A stretch of DNA of 64,000 nucleotides from an uncultured Granulosicoccus sp. GTDB lineage: Bacteria; Pseudomonadota; Gammaproteobacteria; Granulosicoccales; Granulosicoccaceae. The position numbers and the translations under genes are program-made. Shown here piece by piece: positions 49,545-59,885 of this stretch. Every line of letters starts with the position of its first letter. The stretch's first letter is position 1. The stretch lies in contig CALKLO010000031.1 in assembly GCA_937991945.1 (NCBI GenBank), forward strand, positions 124,001-188,000, read 5' to 3'. The notes under the pieces are model-generated. The model saw nothing but the letters and a program-made list of their open reading frames with translations, had not been told where the DNA came from and made no database searches.

Positions 49545-50969
49545 TTAGCTTGATAATGTTCTTAACAAATTGCTGTAATCTTCTCTAATTACGCTATCTG
49601 CTTCTTTTAGTTCTGCAATCTTTCTACAAGCGTGCAGCACAGTCGTGTGATCGCGCCCTCCAAAGGCCTTACCTATTTCAGGCAAGCTCTTGCTGGTAAG
49701 CTCTTTTGCTAGCGCCATAGCCAACTGACGTGGACGAGCTATGGAACGGGAGCGTGACTTACCAGATAAGTCAGATAATCGGATCTTATAGTACTCCGCT
49801 ACCGTTTTCTGAATATTCTCAAGCGTTACGCTTTTGGCTTGTACCGCTAGTAGGTCTGCTAAGGCTTCTCGAGCAAACTCCAACGTAATGGGTGTGCCTA
49901 TAAGTTGTGAGTTTGCGATGATTCGTTTAAGCGCCCCTTCAAGCTCACGTACATTGCTACGTATACGTTTGGCGACAAAAAAGCTGACCTCTGAGGGCAG
50001 GGTGATACCGTTCTGTTCAGCTTTACTATTGAGTATGGCCACGCGCATCTCAAGCTCAGGTGGTTCGATAGCCACAGACAGGCCCCAACCAAATCGAGTT
50101 TTGAGTCGTTCCTCTAAACCATTGACCTCTTTAGGGTAACGGTCGCATGTCAGGACTATCTGCTGATTGCCCTCAAACAATGCGTTGAAATTGTGGAAAA
50201 ACTCCTCTTGAGTTTGGTCTTTACCCGCAAAAAACTGCACATCATCGATGAGAAGAGCATCCAGACCACGGTAAAACGCTTTGAACTCATGCATTTTGCC
50301 ATGCTGAAGAGCGCTTACCATTTCAGCTACATAACGCTCAGAATTTATATATAAGACGCGTGCGTCAGGATTGTTGGCCACTATTTCATTGCCAATAGCT
50401 TGCATAAGATGAGTCTTGCCTAAACCAGACGCGCCATAAATGAGGTACGGATTGTATGCAGTGCCCGGGCTACCGCCGATTTGTAATGCAGCAGCTCTCC
50501 CCAATTGATTGCTCTTACCTTCAACCAGCGTTGTAAAGCTAAATTGAGATTTTAAATTGGACTGGTGTTGCGGAACACTCTGAGCAATCTGGGAATGCGC
50601 GGGTACGGCTCTGCCAAACGAATGAGTTGAGTTTGAGGGTGGAACTCTTGCTGAACTGCCAAATTGCTGAGTAGGCTGTTCGTTTTTGGGAGGCGTTGTG
50701 GTCGAAGTGGTGGTCGGGTTAAACATTTCGGAGCCAATAACCAGAACGACATCGACTGTATCAGGCGCTGTTAGCGAAGAAGCAATCTCCTGTATACGGG
50801 TGCGAAAGCTACTTTGCACCATATCTAGTACAAATCGATTAGGCGCAAGAATCCTAAGTTGCTCATTAATATGTTGCGCTTGAAGCGGTCTGATCCAGGT
50901 ATTCAACTGCTGGTCCGACAGTTCGGCTTCAAGCTGAGACAGACAGCGATCCCAAAGTGGTGCTCTCAA
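49545..50969 (-). CDS. dnaA: Chromosomal replication initiator DnaA
   Basis: The 474-residue initiator binds DnaA boxes and melts oriC. Domain I begins PLWDRCLSQLEAEL and runs to about residue 70. A Thr/Ser/Pro/Gln-rich linker spans about 85-140. The AAA+ domain has Walker A GASGLGKT at 179-186 and Walker B LLIDDVQFF. The C-terminal DNA-binding domain has RPRQLAMAL and GGRDHTTVLHAC. I chose the TTG at 50969, which has GGAG nine bases upstream and gives a start aligned with E. coli DnaA. The frame stays open to another TTG at 51029, adding 20 non-homologous residues. No ATG lies before domain I. Confidence 0.98.
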   Translation of the reverse strand: MRAPLWDRCLSQLEAELSDQQLNTWIRPLQAQHINEQLRILAPNRFVLDMVQSSFRTRIQEIASSLTAPDTVDVVLVIGSEMFNPTTTSTTTPPKNEQPTQQFGSSARVPPSNSTHSFGRAVPAHSQIAQSVPQHQSNLKSQFSFTTLVEGKSNQLGRAAALQIGGSPGTAYNPYLIYGASGLGKTHLMQAIGNEIVANNPDARVLYINSERYVAEMVSALQHGKMHEFKAFYRGLDALLIDDVQFFAGKDQTQEEFFHNFNALFEGNQQIVLTCDRYPKEVNGLEERLKTRFGWGLSVAIEPPELEMRVAILNSKAEQNGITLPSEVSFFVAKRIRSNVRELEGALKRIIANSQLIGTPITLEFAREALADLLAVQAKSVTLENIQKTVAEYYKIRLSDLSGKSRSRSIARPRQLAMALAKELTSKSLPEIGKAFGGRDHTTVLHACRKIAELKEADSVIREDYSNLLRTLSS

Positions 50970-51098
50970 CAGCGATTTCTCCGAAGCGAAACAATCTCCT
51001 GAAACAAGGGAAGTGTGTGCAGAGCACAAGAGGGGATTGCGAGCCAGTGACTCTACGCGAATCAGACCCTATTGTTCAATCTGAAATGCGAGGTTTTT

Positions 51099-51111
51099 CC
51101 TATAAAATAGG
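51099..51111. promoter_or_regulatory. Inverted repeat in the dnaA-rpmH divergent region
   Basis: CCTATAAAATAGG is a 13-base dyad (4-5 bp arms about an AT core) 130 bases before the dnaA start. It could be an operator or part of a promoter for dnaA. No perfect DnaA box was found in this 278-base region. Confidence 0.3.
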
Positions 51112-51163
51112 GTATCCAAGGTTGTGGTCAGTCGCTAATTAGCATATTCCTATAGATCAACGC

Positions 51164-51192
51164 TTGACTGTCATGATCTGACAGATTACTAT
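51164..51192 (+). promoter_or_regulatory. Sigma70-type promoter for rpmH
   Basis: TTGACT at 51164-51169 (5 of 6 with consensus) and TACTAT at 51187-51192 (4 of 6) are separated by 17 bases. Transcription would start near 51199, about 49 bases before the rpmH ATG, and could serve rpmH-rnpA-yidD-yidC. Confidence 0.65.
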
Positions 51193-51247
51193 TGTGGGTT
51201 CGTAAAAGACCGCGCAGCCTGTTGCGCTGCTATTGAGTATTGCTAAC

Positions 51248-51382
51248 ATGAAAAGAACATTCCAACCGAGCAAGATCAAACGCGCTCGCACCCATGGTTT
51301 TCGCGCTCGTACAGCGACACGAGGTGGCCGTGCTGTACTCGCCGCTCGTCGTCGTAAAGGTAGGGCTCGCCTAAGCGCTTGA
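51248..51382 (+). CDS. rpmH: Ribosomal protein L34
   Basis: This gives a 44-residue basic protein of the large ribosomal subunit. [21 protein letters not shown] at the start (family hallmark) and [12 protein letters not shown] at the end make identification certain. Its TGA stop overlaps the ATG of rnpA (sequence TGATG), so the two are translationally coupled. Confidence 0.99.
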   Translation: MKRTFQPSKIKRARTHGFRARTATRGGRAVLAARRRKGRARLSA

Positions 51383-51825
51383 TGTCTGAATCTGACTTGA
51401 CGGCCAAGATCGATGTGTCGTGTCAGATAACCCAGCATCAATCTGAGTCTGAAACTTTTTCAGGCTCAGAGCGAAACAACTATTCGTTTCCTCGCTCCGC
51501 ACGGCTGCTCACAGCTGCTGATTATTCGGACGTGTTCAAACGCAACCAGCGATTCTCCGACAGATACTGGACCATCTTGGTTCACAAATCTGAACAGGGA
51601 AGCGCTCGTTTGGGTTTAGCGATCGCAAAAAAGCGAGCGAAGCGTGCAGTCGATAGGAACAAAATCAAACGAGTCGCCAGAGAGTCCTTCCGTGTTCACA
51701 GCGAACACATGACAGGACTTGAGCTAGTCATAATGAATCGAGACGCAGCAGCATCGGAAAACTTAAGTGCTCTGCGAAAATCAATAGATTCATTGTGTCG
51801 TAAGATAATTACCAAATACCGTTAG
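51382..51825 (+). CDS. rnpA: Ribonuclease P protein component
   Basis: The 147-residue protein helps the RNase P RNA (rnpB, not in this window) mature tRNA 5' ends. The RNA-binding signature is RNKIKRVARESFR near 93-105. FPRSARLLTAADYSDVFK near 36-53 is the usual start of the fold. Most RnpA proteins are 110-130 residues; here about 34 extra polar residues precede the core, between the ATG at 51382 and FPRSARL. Because the ATG overlaps the rpmH stop, that longer start is plausible. Confidence 0.96.
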   Translation: MSESDLTAKIDVSCQITQHQSESETFSGSERNNYSFPRSARLLTAADYSDVFKRNQRFSDRYWTILVHKSEQGSARLGLAIAKKRAKRAVDRNKIKRVARESFRVHSEHMTGLELVIMNRDAAASENLSALRKSIDSLCRKIITKYR

Positions 51826-51911
51826 TGAGCGGGACGCAGCCTGAACAAACATTGCACAACTTTCCTGTGTCAAGGCTAAGCACTCCGCGCAAAAACAGGC
51901 GATAATAATAG

Positions 51912-52232
51912 ATGCTTCGGCTGATAGCATTCTACAGGCGCTGGGTAAGTCCTCTGTTACCTCCGCGATGTCGATTTGTTCCCAGTTGTTCTGCGTATGC
52001 CGCAGAAGCAATCGAATCGTACGGAGTAATGCGTGGAAGTTGGCTAGCCACTCAGCGCATCTGCCGATGTCATCCTTTTCACCCTGGTGGATTTGATCCT
52101 GTGCCGCATAAAGAAGACGTGTGTGTGAGTCAATCGCAACATAGTGACGAAAGTCACAGTACCTCGGAAGAGGCGACTTCTATGTGTTCTAAGGCCTCCG
52201 CCAACCAACCAATAGACCCGACAAAGAACTAA
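51912..52232 (+). CDS. yidD: YidD membrane protein insertion efficiency factor
   Basis: The 106-residue protein has the complete YidD core: [21 protein letters not shown] broken at its Cys motif, then [34 protein letters not shown]. It helps YidC insert membrane proteins. Most YidD proteins end soon after the DPVP motif; here a roughly 40-residue Ser/Glu-rich tail follows. Its TAA stop overlaps the yidC ATG by one base, tying translation of the two. Confidence 0.95.
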   Translation: MLRLIAFYRRWVSPLLPPRCRFVPSCSAYAAEAIESYGVMRGSWLATQRICRCHPFHPGGFDPVPHKEDVCVSQSQHSDESHSTSEEATSMCSKASANQPIDPTKN

Positions 52233-53905
52233 TGGAAACCCAACGACTTCTGTTGTACCTCGCGTTTGGATTCTTGAGTCTGATTATTTACCAGACCTGG
52301 CTACAGGATTACCACACGCCAGTCCCAACTGTTCAGACAAGTACTGATGTACCGGGTGCTACGCCTACAGCGGGTGGAACATCCTCCGCGAGCAACGCAG
52401 CTGATCTACCTTCGGCGGTAGCTGGCTCTATCGCAACAGCTACTGATTCAGGAAACGGTGTAGACATTCCAACTGTCACCGTCAGCACTGACGTCATGGA
52501 TGTCATCATCAGTGCAAGAGGTGCAACCATCGTAGGTGTTGAACTTCTCGACTATCCAGTGTCCATCGAGTTGCCGGATACGCCTTTCAAAATGATCAGC
52601 GACGATCCGCTGCAATACTTGGTTGCAGAGTCTGGATTACAGGCGCGAGAAAACGAAGCCGCTCCTACTCATAGAGAGTTAATGACGCCAGAGGCTGAAA
52701 GCTATTCACTGGTTGATGGGCAAGACTCTATTAAGGTGCCTTTTGTATGGACCTCTGAGGCAGGTATTACGGTCACCAAAACATTGACGTTTTATCGCAG
52801 CAACTACGAAGTAGATGTCGATTATCAAATTGCCAATGCGTCGAGCTCAGATTGGACTGTTAATCAATACCGCCAGTTAAAGCGTAAGCCTGGTACTAGT
52901 GACGAAAAACAACAATTTGTTAACACCTATATTGGTGGTGTCGTCAGTAACGAAGAAGACCGTTACACCAAAGTATCGTTCGGTGATATGGAAGACGAAG
53001 ATCTCAACGTAAACGTTACAGACGGTTGGGTTGCCATGATTGAACACTACTTTGCTGCGGCATGGATTCCAACGGTAGCTGAGCAAAATACCGCTTATAG
53101 TCGCTACTTACCTCAAGAGAACCGATACCTAATCGGTATGGTCTCGGCAAGTCAGGTTGTACCTGCTGGAAGCCAAGGTTCATTCAACTCCAAAGCGTAC
53201 ATTGGACCAAAAATTCAAGACAACTTGTCAGCGGCAGCTCCTCACTTAGAGCTCACGGTTGATTTTGGTTGGTTGACCATCATTGCACAGCCGTTATTTT
53301 GGTTACTAAAAACCATTCATGGGTATGTGGGTAACTGGGGTTGGGCAATCATATTCACCACCTTTGTTATTAAGGCTGTTTTCTACAAACTGTCTGAAGC
53401 TAGTTATCGCTCAATGGCGAAAATGAAGATGCTTCAACCTAAGCTTGCATCATTAAAAGAGCGACATGGCGATGACCGTACCAAGATGGGTCAGGCAACC
53501 ATGGAGTTGTATAAGAAAGAAAAGGTGAACCCGCTCGGGGGTTGTTTACCGATGCTTATCCAAATACCGGTGTTTATCGCACTGTATTGGACTCTGCTCG
53601 AGAGTGTCGAATTACGACAAGCACCTTTCATGTTGTGGCTGCAAGATCTGTCTATCAAAGATCCATTGTTCATTCTGCCGGTCATAATGGCGGCGACAAT
53701 GTATTTTCAACAGAAGCTAAACCCTGCTCCGGTTGATCCTATTCAGGCCAAGGTATTCCAATTTCTACCGTTAGTATTTGGAATCTTCTTTGCTTTCTTC
53801 CCAGCCGGATTAGTCTTGTATTGGGTAGTCAACAACACACTGTCTATCGCGCAGCAGTACTACATAACTCGTCATGTGCTTGCAAGTAGCAACGCCAAAA
53901 AATGA
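52232..53905 (+). CDS. yidC: YidC membrane protein insertase
   Basis: The 557-residue inner-membrane insertase has an N-terminal membrane segment (about 6-22), a large periplasmic P1 domain (about 55-340), and the conserved YidC/Oxa1 core. The core has GWAIIFTTFVIKAVFYKLSEAS with the functional Arg-bearing groove region, MLQPKLASLKERHGDDR as the cytoplasmic helical hairpin, NPLGGCLPMLIQIPVFIALYW, and a C-terminal membrane helix. It acts alone or with Sec. Start is the ATG at 52232. Confidence 0.98.
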   Translation: METQRLLLYLAFGFLSLIIYQTWLQDYHTPVPTVQTSTDVPGATPTAGGTSSASNAADLPSAVAGSIATATDSGNGVDIPTVTVSTDVMDVIISARGATIVGVELLDYPVSIELPDTPFKMISDDPLQYLVAESGLQARENEAAPTHRELMTPEAESYSLVDGQDSIKVPFVWTSEAGITVTKTLTFYRSNYEVDVDYQIANASSSDWTVNQYRQLKRKPGTSDEKQQFVNTYIGGVVSNEEDRYTKVSFGDMEDEDLNVNVTDGWVAMIEHYFAAAWIPTVAEQNTAYSRYLPQENRYLIGMVSASQVVPAGSQGSFNSKAYIGPKIQDNLSAAAPHLELTVDFGWLTIIAQPLFWLLKTIHGYVGNWGWAIIFTTFVIKAVFYKLSEASYRSMAKMKMLQPKLASLKERHGDDRTKMGQATMELYKKEKVNPLGGCLPMLIQIPVFIALYWTLLESVELRQAPFMLWLQDLSIKDPLFILPVIMAATMYFQQKLNPAPVDPIQAKVFQFLPLVFGIFFAFFPAGLVLYWVVNNTLSIAQQYYITRHVLASSNAKK

Positions 53906-53937
53906 CACGATAAAGTCGCTTGTGGTGACATCGCTCA

Positions 53938-55281
53938 ATGACTGAGACCAACGATGACACCATAGCGGCTATTGCCAGTGGAGCAGGGCGTGCCGGTATT
54001 GGTGTCGTCAGAGTCAGTGGTTCCTTGGCGCCTGATATTGCCAGGCAAGTCTGTATTGAACCGCTAACTCCCCGGGTTGCCCGGTACCTGCCATTTGTAG
54101 ATGCTCATAACGTATCCATCGATGAGGGTATCGCACTCTTATTTGTTGCACCCCATTCTTTTACTGGTGAAGACGTTCTTGAATTGCAAGGACACGGTGG
54201 GCCAGTTGTCTTAGATATGATCATGCGGCGTGTGCTTGAATTGGGCGCGCGCCCTGCAAGGCCGGGTGAATTTTCAGAACGTGCGTTTCTGAACGATAAA
54301 CTAGACCTAGCTCAAGCAGAAGCTATCAGCGATTTAATCGATAGCAGTAGTGTTGCGGCAGCTCAAGCCGCGGTGCGCTCTATGAGCGGTGAGTTTTCCG
54401 CCCAAGTTTCCATTATTCAAGAAGAGCTTATTGCGTTGCGCGTTTGGCTGGAAGCTGCCTTGGATTTTAGTGAGGAGGAAATAGACTTTCTGGCTGAGCC
54501 TTCATTACGACTGCGAGCAGCGGCGCTACGAACAGAGTTCGACAACTTACTGGCTCGAGCTGAACAAGGGCAACGTCTACGCGATGGGTTAACCATTGTT
54601 ATTGCCGGTGTTACCAATGCGGGCAAATCCAGTTTGCTCAATGCGTTGGCAGGTGTTGATTCTGCGATTGTCACTGATATTGAAGGGACTACTCGCGATG
54701 TATTGCGAGAGCAGATATCCATTGAAGGCGTTCCTCTGCACATTGTTGATACTGCAGGGTTAAGAGATACCGAGGATAGGGTAGAGCAAGAAGGTATACG
54801 ACGAGCTCGAGAACAAATGCAAAGTGCTGATCATGTACTGGTGCTTTTGGATGCGCAAAACCCGGTGTATCCCAGCTTAGATATCGATGATCGTATTGCT
54901 CGTACTGTTATCGTTAATAAAGCGGACACGGTAGAGCCTACCGTCTTGAATTCGCTACAAGAACACTATGAATCAACGATGCATATCTCGGCCAAACATG
55001 GCCAGGGCATCGATTCGTTGAAAGCTTATCTACTCTCGTTAGCCGGGCATGATAGTGCTATCGAAGGTGTATTTAGCGCAAGACGTCGCCACCTTGATGC
55101 GCTGATCAAAGCTCGGGAGGCAACTGCTGCCGCTATTCAACGTTTAGAGCAGGCCGACATGCCTGAATTAGCAGCAGAAGAATTACGCTTGGCGCAAAAA
55201 TCACTGGACATGATTACTGGCCGCTTTGATAGCGAAGATTTGCTAGGCCGTATTTTTTCAAGTTTCTGTATTGGCAAGTAG
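53938..55281 (+). CDS. mnmE: MnmE tRNA-modifying GTPase
   Basis: The 447-residue GTPase works with MnmG to modify U34 of several tRNAs (carboxymethylaminomethyl group). An N-terminal folate-binding domain begins DDTIAAIASGAGRAGIGVVRVSG. The G domain has G1 GVTNAGKSSLLN, IEGTTRDV and DTAGLRDTED, and the protein ends FSSFCIGK with the invariant C-terminal Cys motif. It lies 32 bases after yidC. It converges on the ABC exporter, which interrupts the mnmE-mnmG adjacency seen in some genomes. Confidence 0.99.
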   Translation: MTETNDDTIAAIASGAGRAGIGVVRVSGSLAPDIARQVCIEPLTPRVARYLPFVDAHNVSIDEGIALLFVAPHSFTGEDVLELQGHGGPVVLDMIMRRVLELGARPARPGEFSERAFLNDKLDLAQAEAISDLIDSSSVAAAQAAVRSMSGEFSAQVSIIQEELIALRVWLEAALDFSEEEIDFLAEPSLRLRAAALRTEFDNLLARAEQGQRLRDGLTIVIAGVTNAGKSSLLNALAGVDSAIVTDIEGTTRDVLREQISIEGVPLHIVDTAGLRDTEDRVEQEGIRRAREQMQSADHVLVLLDAQNPVYPSLDIDDRIARTVIVNKADTVEPTVLNSLQEHYESTMHISAKHGQGIDSLKAYLLSLAGHDSAIEGVFSARRRHLDALIKAREATAAAIQRLEQADMPELAAEELRLAQKSLDMITGRFDSEDLLGRIFSSFCIGK

Positions 55282-55308
55282 CTTAGTTAAAGTGCTACCT
55301 GTAAGACG

Positions 55309-57153
55309 TCATGAAATACCAAACTGCATTGACGCTAGTCGTGAATACAGGCCACTCGTTTTCAGTAGTGCTTCATGAGTCCCTGATTCCACGACTCTAC
55401 CTTCATCCAGCACTAATATCGTGTCTGCATTAACAATGGTGGCAAGTCGGTGTGCGATAACCAATGTGGTCCTACCGTTCATGGCTCGATCCAATGCTTT
55501 TTGAACTTTGCGTTCACTTTCGGCATCGAGCGCACTGGTGGCTTCATCGAGTAACAGCAGGGGTGGGTTCTTAAGTAGGGCGCGTGCAATTGATAGCCGC
55601 TGCCTTTGACCGCCCGAAAGCCTGACACCTTTTTCACCTAGATACGTGTCAAAACCATTGGGTAGGCGTTCGATGAATTCCAGTGCCTGTGCATCGCTCG
55701 CTGCTTGCCGAACTTGGGCATCCGTTGCATCCAATTTCCCATAACGTAAATTGGCAGCAACATCGTCAGAAAATATCACGCTATCCTGAGAGACAAAGCC
55801 GATATTTTCCCGCAAATCAGTTAAGCCTAAGGTTTCTGTGGCATGGCTTTCAATTTTTATAGACCCTGAAATTGGGTCATAAAATCGCAGCAACAACTGC
55901 AAGATGGTCGTTTTTCCAGCGCCTGATGGACCCACCAGTGCCACTGTTTTGCCAGGCTCTAGCGTAAAGGATACGTTGGATAAGGCTGCTTCATTTGCTC
56001 TACTGGGGTAGCTAAAACTAACGTTGTTAAACTCTACATGTGCACCATTTAACATGTCGCTATTAGACTGAATGGTGAGCGATTGTGTACCCGATTTAAT
56101 CGTAGGCTGCGCATCAAGCAGTTCTAACAAACGCTCTGTTGCACCGGCAGCTCGTTGAACATCTCCGAGTACCTCGGCTAGTGCGCCTGTTGATCCGGCA
56201 ACCAGTGCGGCATACAACATAAATTGGGTGAGTAACCCGGCCGACATTTGACCATCAATGACGGCCTGTGCTCCTAACCATAGAACAAACACGATAGAAC
56301 CAAATACTAGTGTGATAGCGAGTGCTGTTAGATAGGACCGGTTTCGATTGCGTCTAACCGCACTGTGAAAAGCCGTGTCGGTAGCTACCGAATAGCGTTC
56401 GCTTTCCATGTTCTCACGCACATAGCTTTGAACTGTTTGCATGGCATTGAGCGTCTCATTCGCTAATGCGCCGGTGTCTGCCAGTTTGTCCTGACTGTCT
56501 CTGGATAGTTTACGAACACGTCTCCCGATAACAAGGATAGGAACCACGACAAGTACTAACAAACCGACGATGATGCTAGCAAGACCTGGGCTTGACCAGA
56601 TCATCATTAACAGGGCGCCGATAAATAACAGCGAATTTCGCAAGCCTAAAGAAATACTTGAGCCAATCAAGGATTGGATGAGCGTCGTGTCACTGGAAAG
56701 CCGTGACTGAACTTCTCCAGTTCGTAAGGTTTCGAAAAAAACAGGATCTTGATGCAGTACTTGCTTAAACACGGCATTTCGTAAATCAGCGGTTATACGA
56801 TCACCTAACCATGAGACGCAATAAAAACGGATCGCTGTCGCTGCGGCAAGAATTAGCGCGACTCCGAAAAGTGTTAAAAAAACACTGTCTACCTGTGAGG
56901 AGTCTGCTGATCCGACGCCGGTGTCTGGCAATGTGAAACCTTGGTCTATCAGTAATCTAAATGCGGTGGGAATCGCAAGAGTTGCAGCGGCGGCCACCAA
57001 TAAGGAAGCACCAGCGACTATTACTCTTGTTTTGTATGGAATTAGGAAAGGCAGCAATCTCTTCAGAGTGCGCCAAGCCGATAACTCACTAGACGGGGTT
57101 TTAGTAGATTCAGTCAAAGGGATTCTATTCTTGAACAAAAAGATAAGTGACAA
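55309..57153 (-). CDS. ABC exporter with fused membrane and ATPase domains
   Basis: The 614-residue half-transporter has six hydrophobic segments in its first 320 residues, followed by an ATPase domain. The ATPase shows Walker A GPSGAGKTT, Q-loop region GFVSQD, signature LSGGQRQRLSIAR and Walker B LLLLDEATSALD. It should work as a homodimer and export lipids, peptides or drugs; MsbA-like architecture does not fix the substrate. The frame opens at a TTG at 57153, but a TTG at 57117 (residue 13, beginning a hydrophilic TESTKTPSS leader) is equally possible; neither has a clear ribosome site. It is the only leftward gene right of the origin here. Confidence 0.9.
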   Translation of the reverse strand: MSLIFLFKNRIPLTESTKTPSSELSAWRTLKRLLPFLIPYKTRVIVAGASLLVAAAATLAIPTAFRLLIDQGFTLPDTGVGSADSSQVDSVFLTLFGVALILAAATAIRFYCVSWLGDRITADLRNAVFKQVLHQDPVFFETLRTGEVQSRLSSDTTLIQSLIGSSISLGLRNSLLFIGALLMMIWSSPGLASIIVGLLVLVVVPILVIGRRVRKLSRDSQDKLADTGALANETLNAMQTVQSYVRENMESERYSVATDTAFHSAVRRNRNRSYLTALAITLVFGSIVFVLWLGAQAVIDGQMSAGLLTQFMLYAALVAGSTGALAEVLGDVQRAAGATERLLELLDAQPTIKSGTQSLTIQSNSDMLNGAHVEFNNVSFSYPSRANEAALSNVSFTLEPGKTVALVGPSGAGKTTILQLLLRFYDPISGSIKIESHATETLGLTDLRENIGFVSQDSVIFSDDVAANLRYGKLDATDAQVRQAASDAQALEFIERLPNGFDTYLGEKGVRLSGGQRQRLSIARALLKNPPLLLLDEATSALDAESERKVQKALDRAMNGRTTLVIAHRLATIVNADTILVLDEGRVVESGTHEALLKTSGLYSRLASMQFGIS

Positions 57154-57285
57154 GGCATTCTACGTATTGGTCACCAAGGGGGTGCAATTGCGTAAAAGAC
57201 CTACTTCACTCTCAATAATCTAAACGCGAACCCTTTATACTCCGATAGCTCTAGACTCGTTTGATGATTGATTGTGAGTAGTATC

Positions 57286-59196
57286 ATGGACTTTCCAACC
57301 CGCTTTGATGTCATCGTAGTTGGCGGTGGACATGCCGGTACCGAAGCTGCACTTGCTGCAGCCAGAACGGGTGCCAGTACTCTGCTGCTCACGCACAACA
57401 TCGACACATTAGGCCAAATGAGCTGTAATCCAGCTATTGGCGGTATTGGCAAAGGCCACTTAGTCAAGGAAATCGACGCGTTAGGCGGTGCAATGGCTAA
57501 GGCTGCCGACAAGGCAGGGATCCATTTTCGCACCTTAAATTCACGTAAAGGGCCGGCTGTGCGGGCAACTCGCGCACAAGCTGATAGACAGCTCTACCGT
57601 GAAGCGATCAGATCGATTCTCGAAAACCAACCGAACCTTACTTTATTTCAACAAGCTGTTGATGATCTGATTTTGGAGCCAGTGTCCGATTCGGGCGCTC
57701 AAGATGCTCGGGTTACCGGTGTTGTCACACAGTTGGGTGTGCGTTTTAACGCTGAGACTGTTGTGCTGACAGTCGGTACGTTTTTGGCGGGCAAAATCCA
57801 CATTGGTGAAGCGAATCACTCTGCTGGCCGAGCGGGCGATCCACCGGCTATGACGTTGGCTAGTCGCTTACGCGAAATGCCGTTCGAAACGGGACGCCTG
57901 AAAACCGGCACACCACCCCGAATCGATGCCCGTTCTATTGATTATTCAACATTGCAAGCGCAACCCGGGGATGACCCTCGGCCGGTATTTTCTTATTTGG
58001 GCAGTTTGGCGGATCATCCTCGCCAAATAAATTGCCATATGACTGAAACAAATGAGAAAACACACGACATCATTCAGTCTGCATTGCATCGTTCTCCATT
58101 GTTTTCTGGAGATATCGAAGGCGTAGGGCCTCGCTACTGCCCCTCCATAGAAGACAAGGTTGTGCGTTTCGCGGATAAAAACTCACATCAAATATTTATT
58201 GAGCCTGAAGGGTTAAACACGCACGAGATCTACCCCAATGGTATTTCGACAAGCTTGCCTTTTGATATTCAAATTGCTTACGTGCAGTCCATTCGAGGCT
58301 TTGAGAAAGCGCATATCACGCGCCCCGGATACGCCATCGAATATGACTTCTTTGATCCACGTGGTTTAAAGGCCTCACTGGAAACAAAAACCGTAGCGGG
58401 TTTGTACTTTGCGGGTCAAATTAACGGCACAACAGGGTACGAAGAAGCGGCTGCGCAAGGGTTGTTGGCCGGATTAAATGCCTCTCGCCAAGTAAGGTCT
58501 CTAGAGCCTTGGACTCCACGTCGAGATGAGGCTTATATAGGTGTACTGGTAGATGACCTGATTACCCGAGGTACTCGTGAACCGTACCGTATGTTCACTA
58601 GCCGTGCGGAATATCGCCTGAAGTTAAGAGAAGATAACGCCGATTTACGATTAACTGAAATTGGGCGAGAAATGAATCTTGTCGACGATAACCGTTGGGT
58701 AGCATTTACCGAAAAATCAAAATCTGTTGATGTGCTCAAACAGCAAATTCAGACGTTGTGGATCCGTCCGAACACGGACGAGTCTGCGGCCCTTGCCAAC
58801 GCCACCGATATGACATTTGCGCGTGAACGTCGCGTTAGTGACTTATTGAAGATGCCTGAAATCAAGTTAACAACGGTGCTGAATATTGTGGCGCCAGAGC
58901 TTGCAACTCAAGATCCGGCAGTTATAGAGCAAGTTGAAATTCAGGGCAAATACGCTGGGTACCTCGATAGGCAGCAAGCCGATATCGATAAAACGCTGAC
59001 ACAGCAAGAAATTCGGCTTCCCGATACGTTGGATTATTCCAACGTAACAGGGCTCTCCAACGAGGTATTACAGAAATTCAGCGAACACAGGCCTGGAACC
59101 ATTGGGCAGGCGTCCAGGATTTCTGGTGTGACGCCGGCCGCCATATCGTTGTTATTGGTCCATTTAAAAAAGCAGGCGATGAAACAGAGCGCTTAA
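57286..59196 (+). CDS. mnmG: MnmG tRNA uridine modification enzyme
   Basis: The 636-residue FAD enzyme is the partner of Mnm[18 protein letters not shown] near 12-28 is the FAD-binding fold; [23 protein letters not shown] and [11 protein letters not shown] are GidA-family signatures, and the [15 protein letters not shown]-terminal FAD contact is present. I chose the ATG at 57286 ([14 protein letters not shown]); a TTG at 57268 would add six residues. Its stop precedes rsmG by only three bases. Confidence 0.99.
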   Translation: MDFPTRFDVIVVGGGHAGTEAALAAARTGASTLLLTHNIDTLGQMSCNPAIGGIGKGHLVKEIDALGGAMAKAADKAGIHFRTLNSRKGPAVRATRAQADRQLYREAIRSILENQPNLTLFQQAVDDLILEPVSDSGAQDARVTGVVTQLGVRFNAETVVLTVGTFLAGKIHIGEANHSAGRAGDPPAMTLASRLREMPFETGRLKTGTPPRIDARSIDYSTLQAQPGDDPRPVFSYLGSLADHPRQINCHMTETNEKTHDIIQSALHRSPLFSGDIEGVGPRYCPSIEDKVVRFADKNSHQIFIEPEGLNTHEIYPNGISTSLPFDIQIAYVQSIRGFEKAHITRPGYAIEYDFFDPRGLKASLETKTVAGLYFAGQINGTTGYEEAAAQGLLAGLNASRQVRSLEPWTPRRDEAYIGVLVDDLITRGTREPYRMFTSRAEYRLKLREDNADLRLTEIGREMNLVDDNRWVAFTEKSKSVDVLKQQIQTLWIRPNTDESAALANATDMTFARERRVSDLLKMPEIKLTTVLNIVAPELATQDPAVIEQVEIQGKYAGYLDRQQADIDKTLTQQEIRLPDTLDYSNVTGLSNEVLQKFSEHRPGTIGQASRISGVTPAAISLLLVHLKKQAMKQSA

Positions 59197-59199
59197 ATT

Positions 59200-59862
59200 G
59201 TGACTATGGCTGTTTCTCCTACTGAGCACCTCAAGCAAGGCCTTGAGGAGTTGCAGCGGCTATTAATTCCAAATGTGTCATTAGACCTTTTGGAGCCGTT
59301 GGATGAATTTCTCTCATTACTCGTAAAGTGGAATAAGGTTTACAACCTAACTGCTGTGCGTGATCCGTTAGAGATGGTGGACCGCCATCTCATGGATAGT
59401 TTGATAATGAGCCAATGGCTGCCCTCTAGCACAAGTCCTTCAGATTCTACGGTGGATGTCATCGATATTGGCTCAGGTGCTGGTTTGCCTGTATTGCCGT
59501 TAGCTATTGCCCGTCCAGACTTAGCATTCGTCTCAATTGAATCTAACGGTAAAAAGACACGGTTTCAGCAGCAATGCCTCACCCAGTTAACACTGCCTAA
59601 TGTGACGGTTATAAATAAAAGGGTACAAGATGTATCGTTGAAAAGTCAGTTAGTTGTGTCTCGAGCGTTTACAGCACCCGCTGAGTTTTTAAGCATCGCT
59701 GCGCCCTTATGTGCGAAACAAGGCCGTGTTGCGATCATGCTTGGGCGAGCTGAGCGTTTTCCAGAAACACTTTCTAATGATTTCGTATTAGAAGAGTTTG
59801 TTGAAGTCAGCGTGCCAGGTACTGAATCTGCACGACATGTCGCTGTGTGTCGGCGACAATAA
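59200..59862 (+). CDS. rsmG: RsmG 16S rRNA G527 methyltransferase
   Basis: The 220-residue SAM-dependent enzyme makes m7G527 in 16S rRNA. WNKVYNLTAVRDPLEMVDRHLMDSL shows the GidB hallmark (KWNKxxNLTA), and DIGSGAGLPVLPLAIA is the SAM-binding loop. Start is GTG at 59200 or ATG two codons later at 59206. It is in the usual mnmG-rsmG-parA-parB order, with parA starting within 30 bases of its stop. Confidence 0.97.
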   Translation: MTMAVSPTEHLKQGLEELQRLLIPNVSLDLLEPLDEFLSLLVKWNKVYNLTAVRDPLEMVDRHLMDSLIMSQWLPSSTSPSDSTVDVIDIGSGAGLPVLPLAIARPDLAFVSIESNGKKTRFQQQCLTQLTLPNVTVINKRVQDVSLKSQLVVSRAFTAPAEFLSIAAPLCAKQGRVAIMLGRAERFPETLSNDFVLEEFVEVSVPGTESARHVAVCRRQ

Positions 59863-59885
59863 GCATTATGGATTACACTGCTCGT

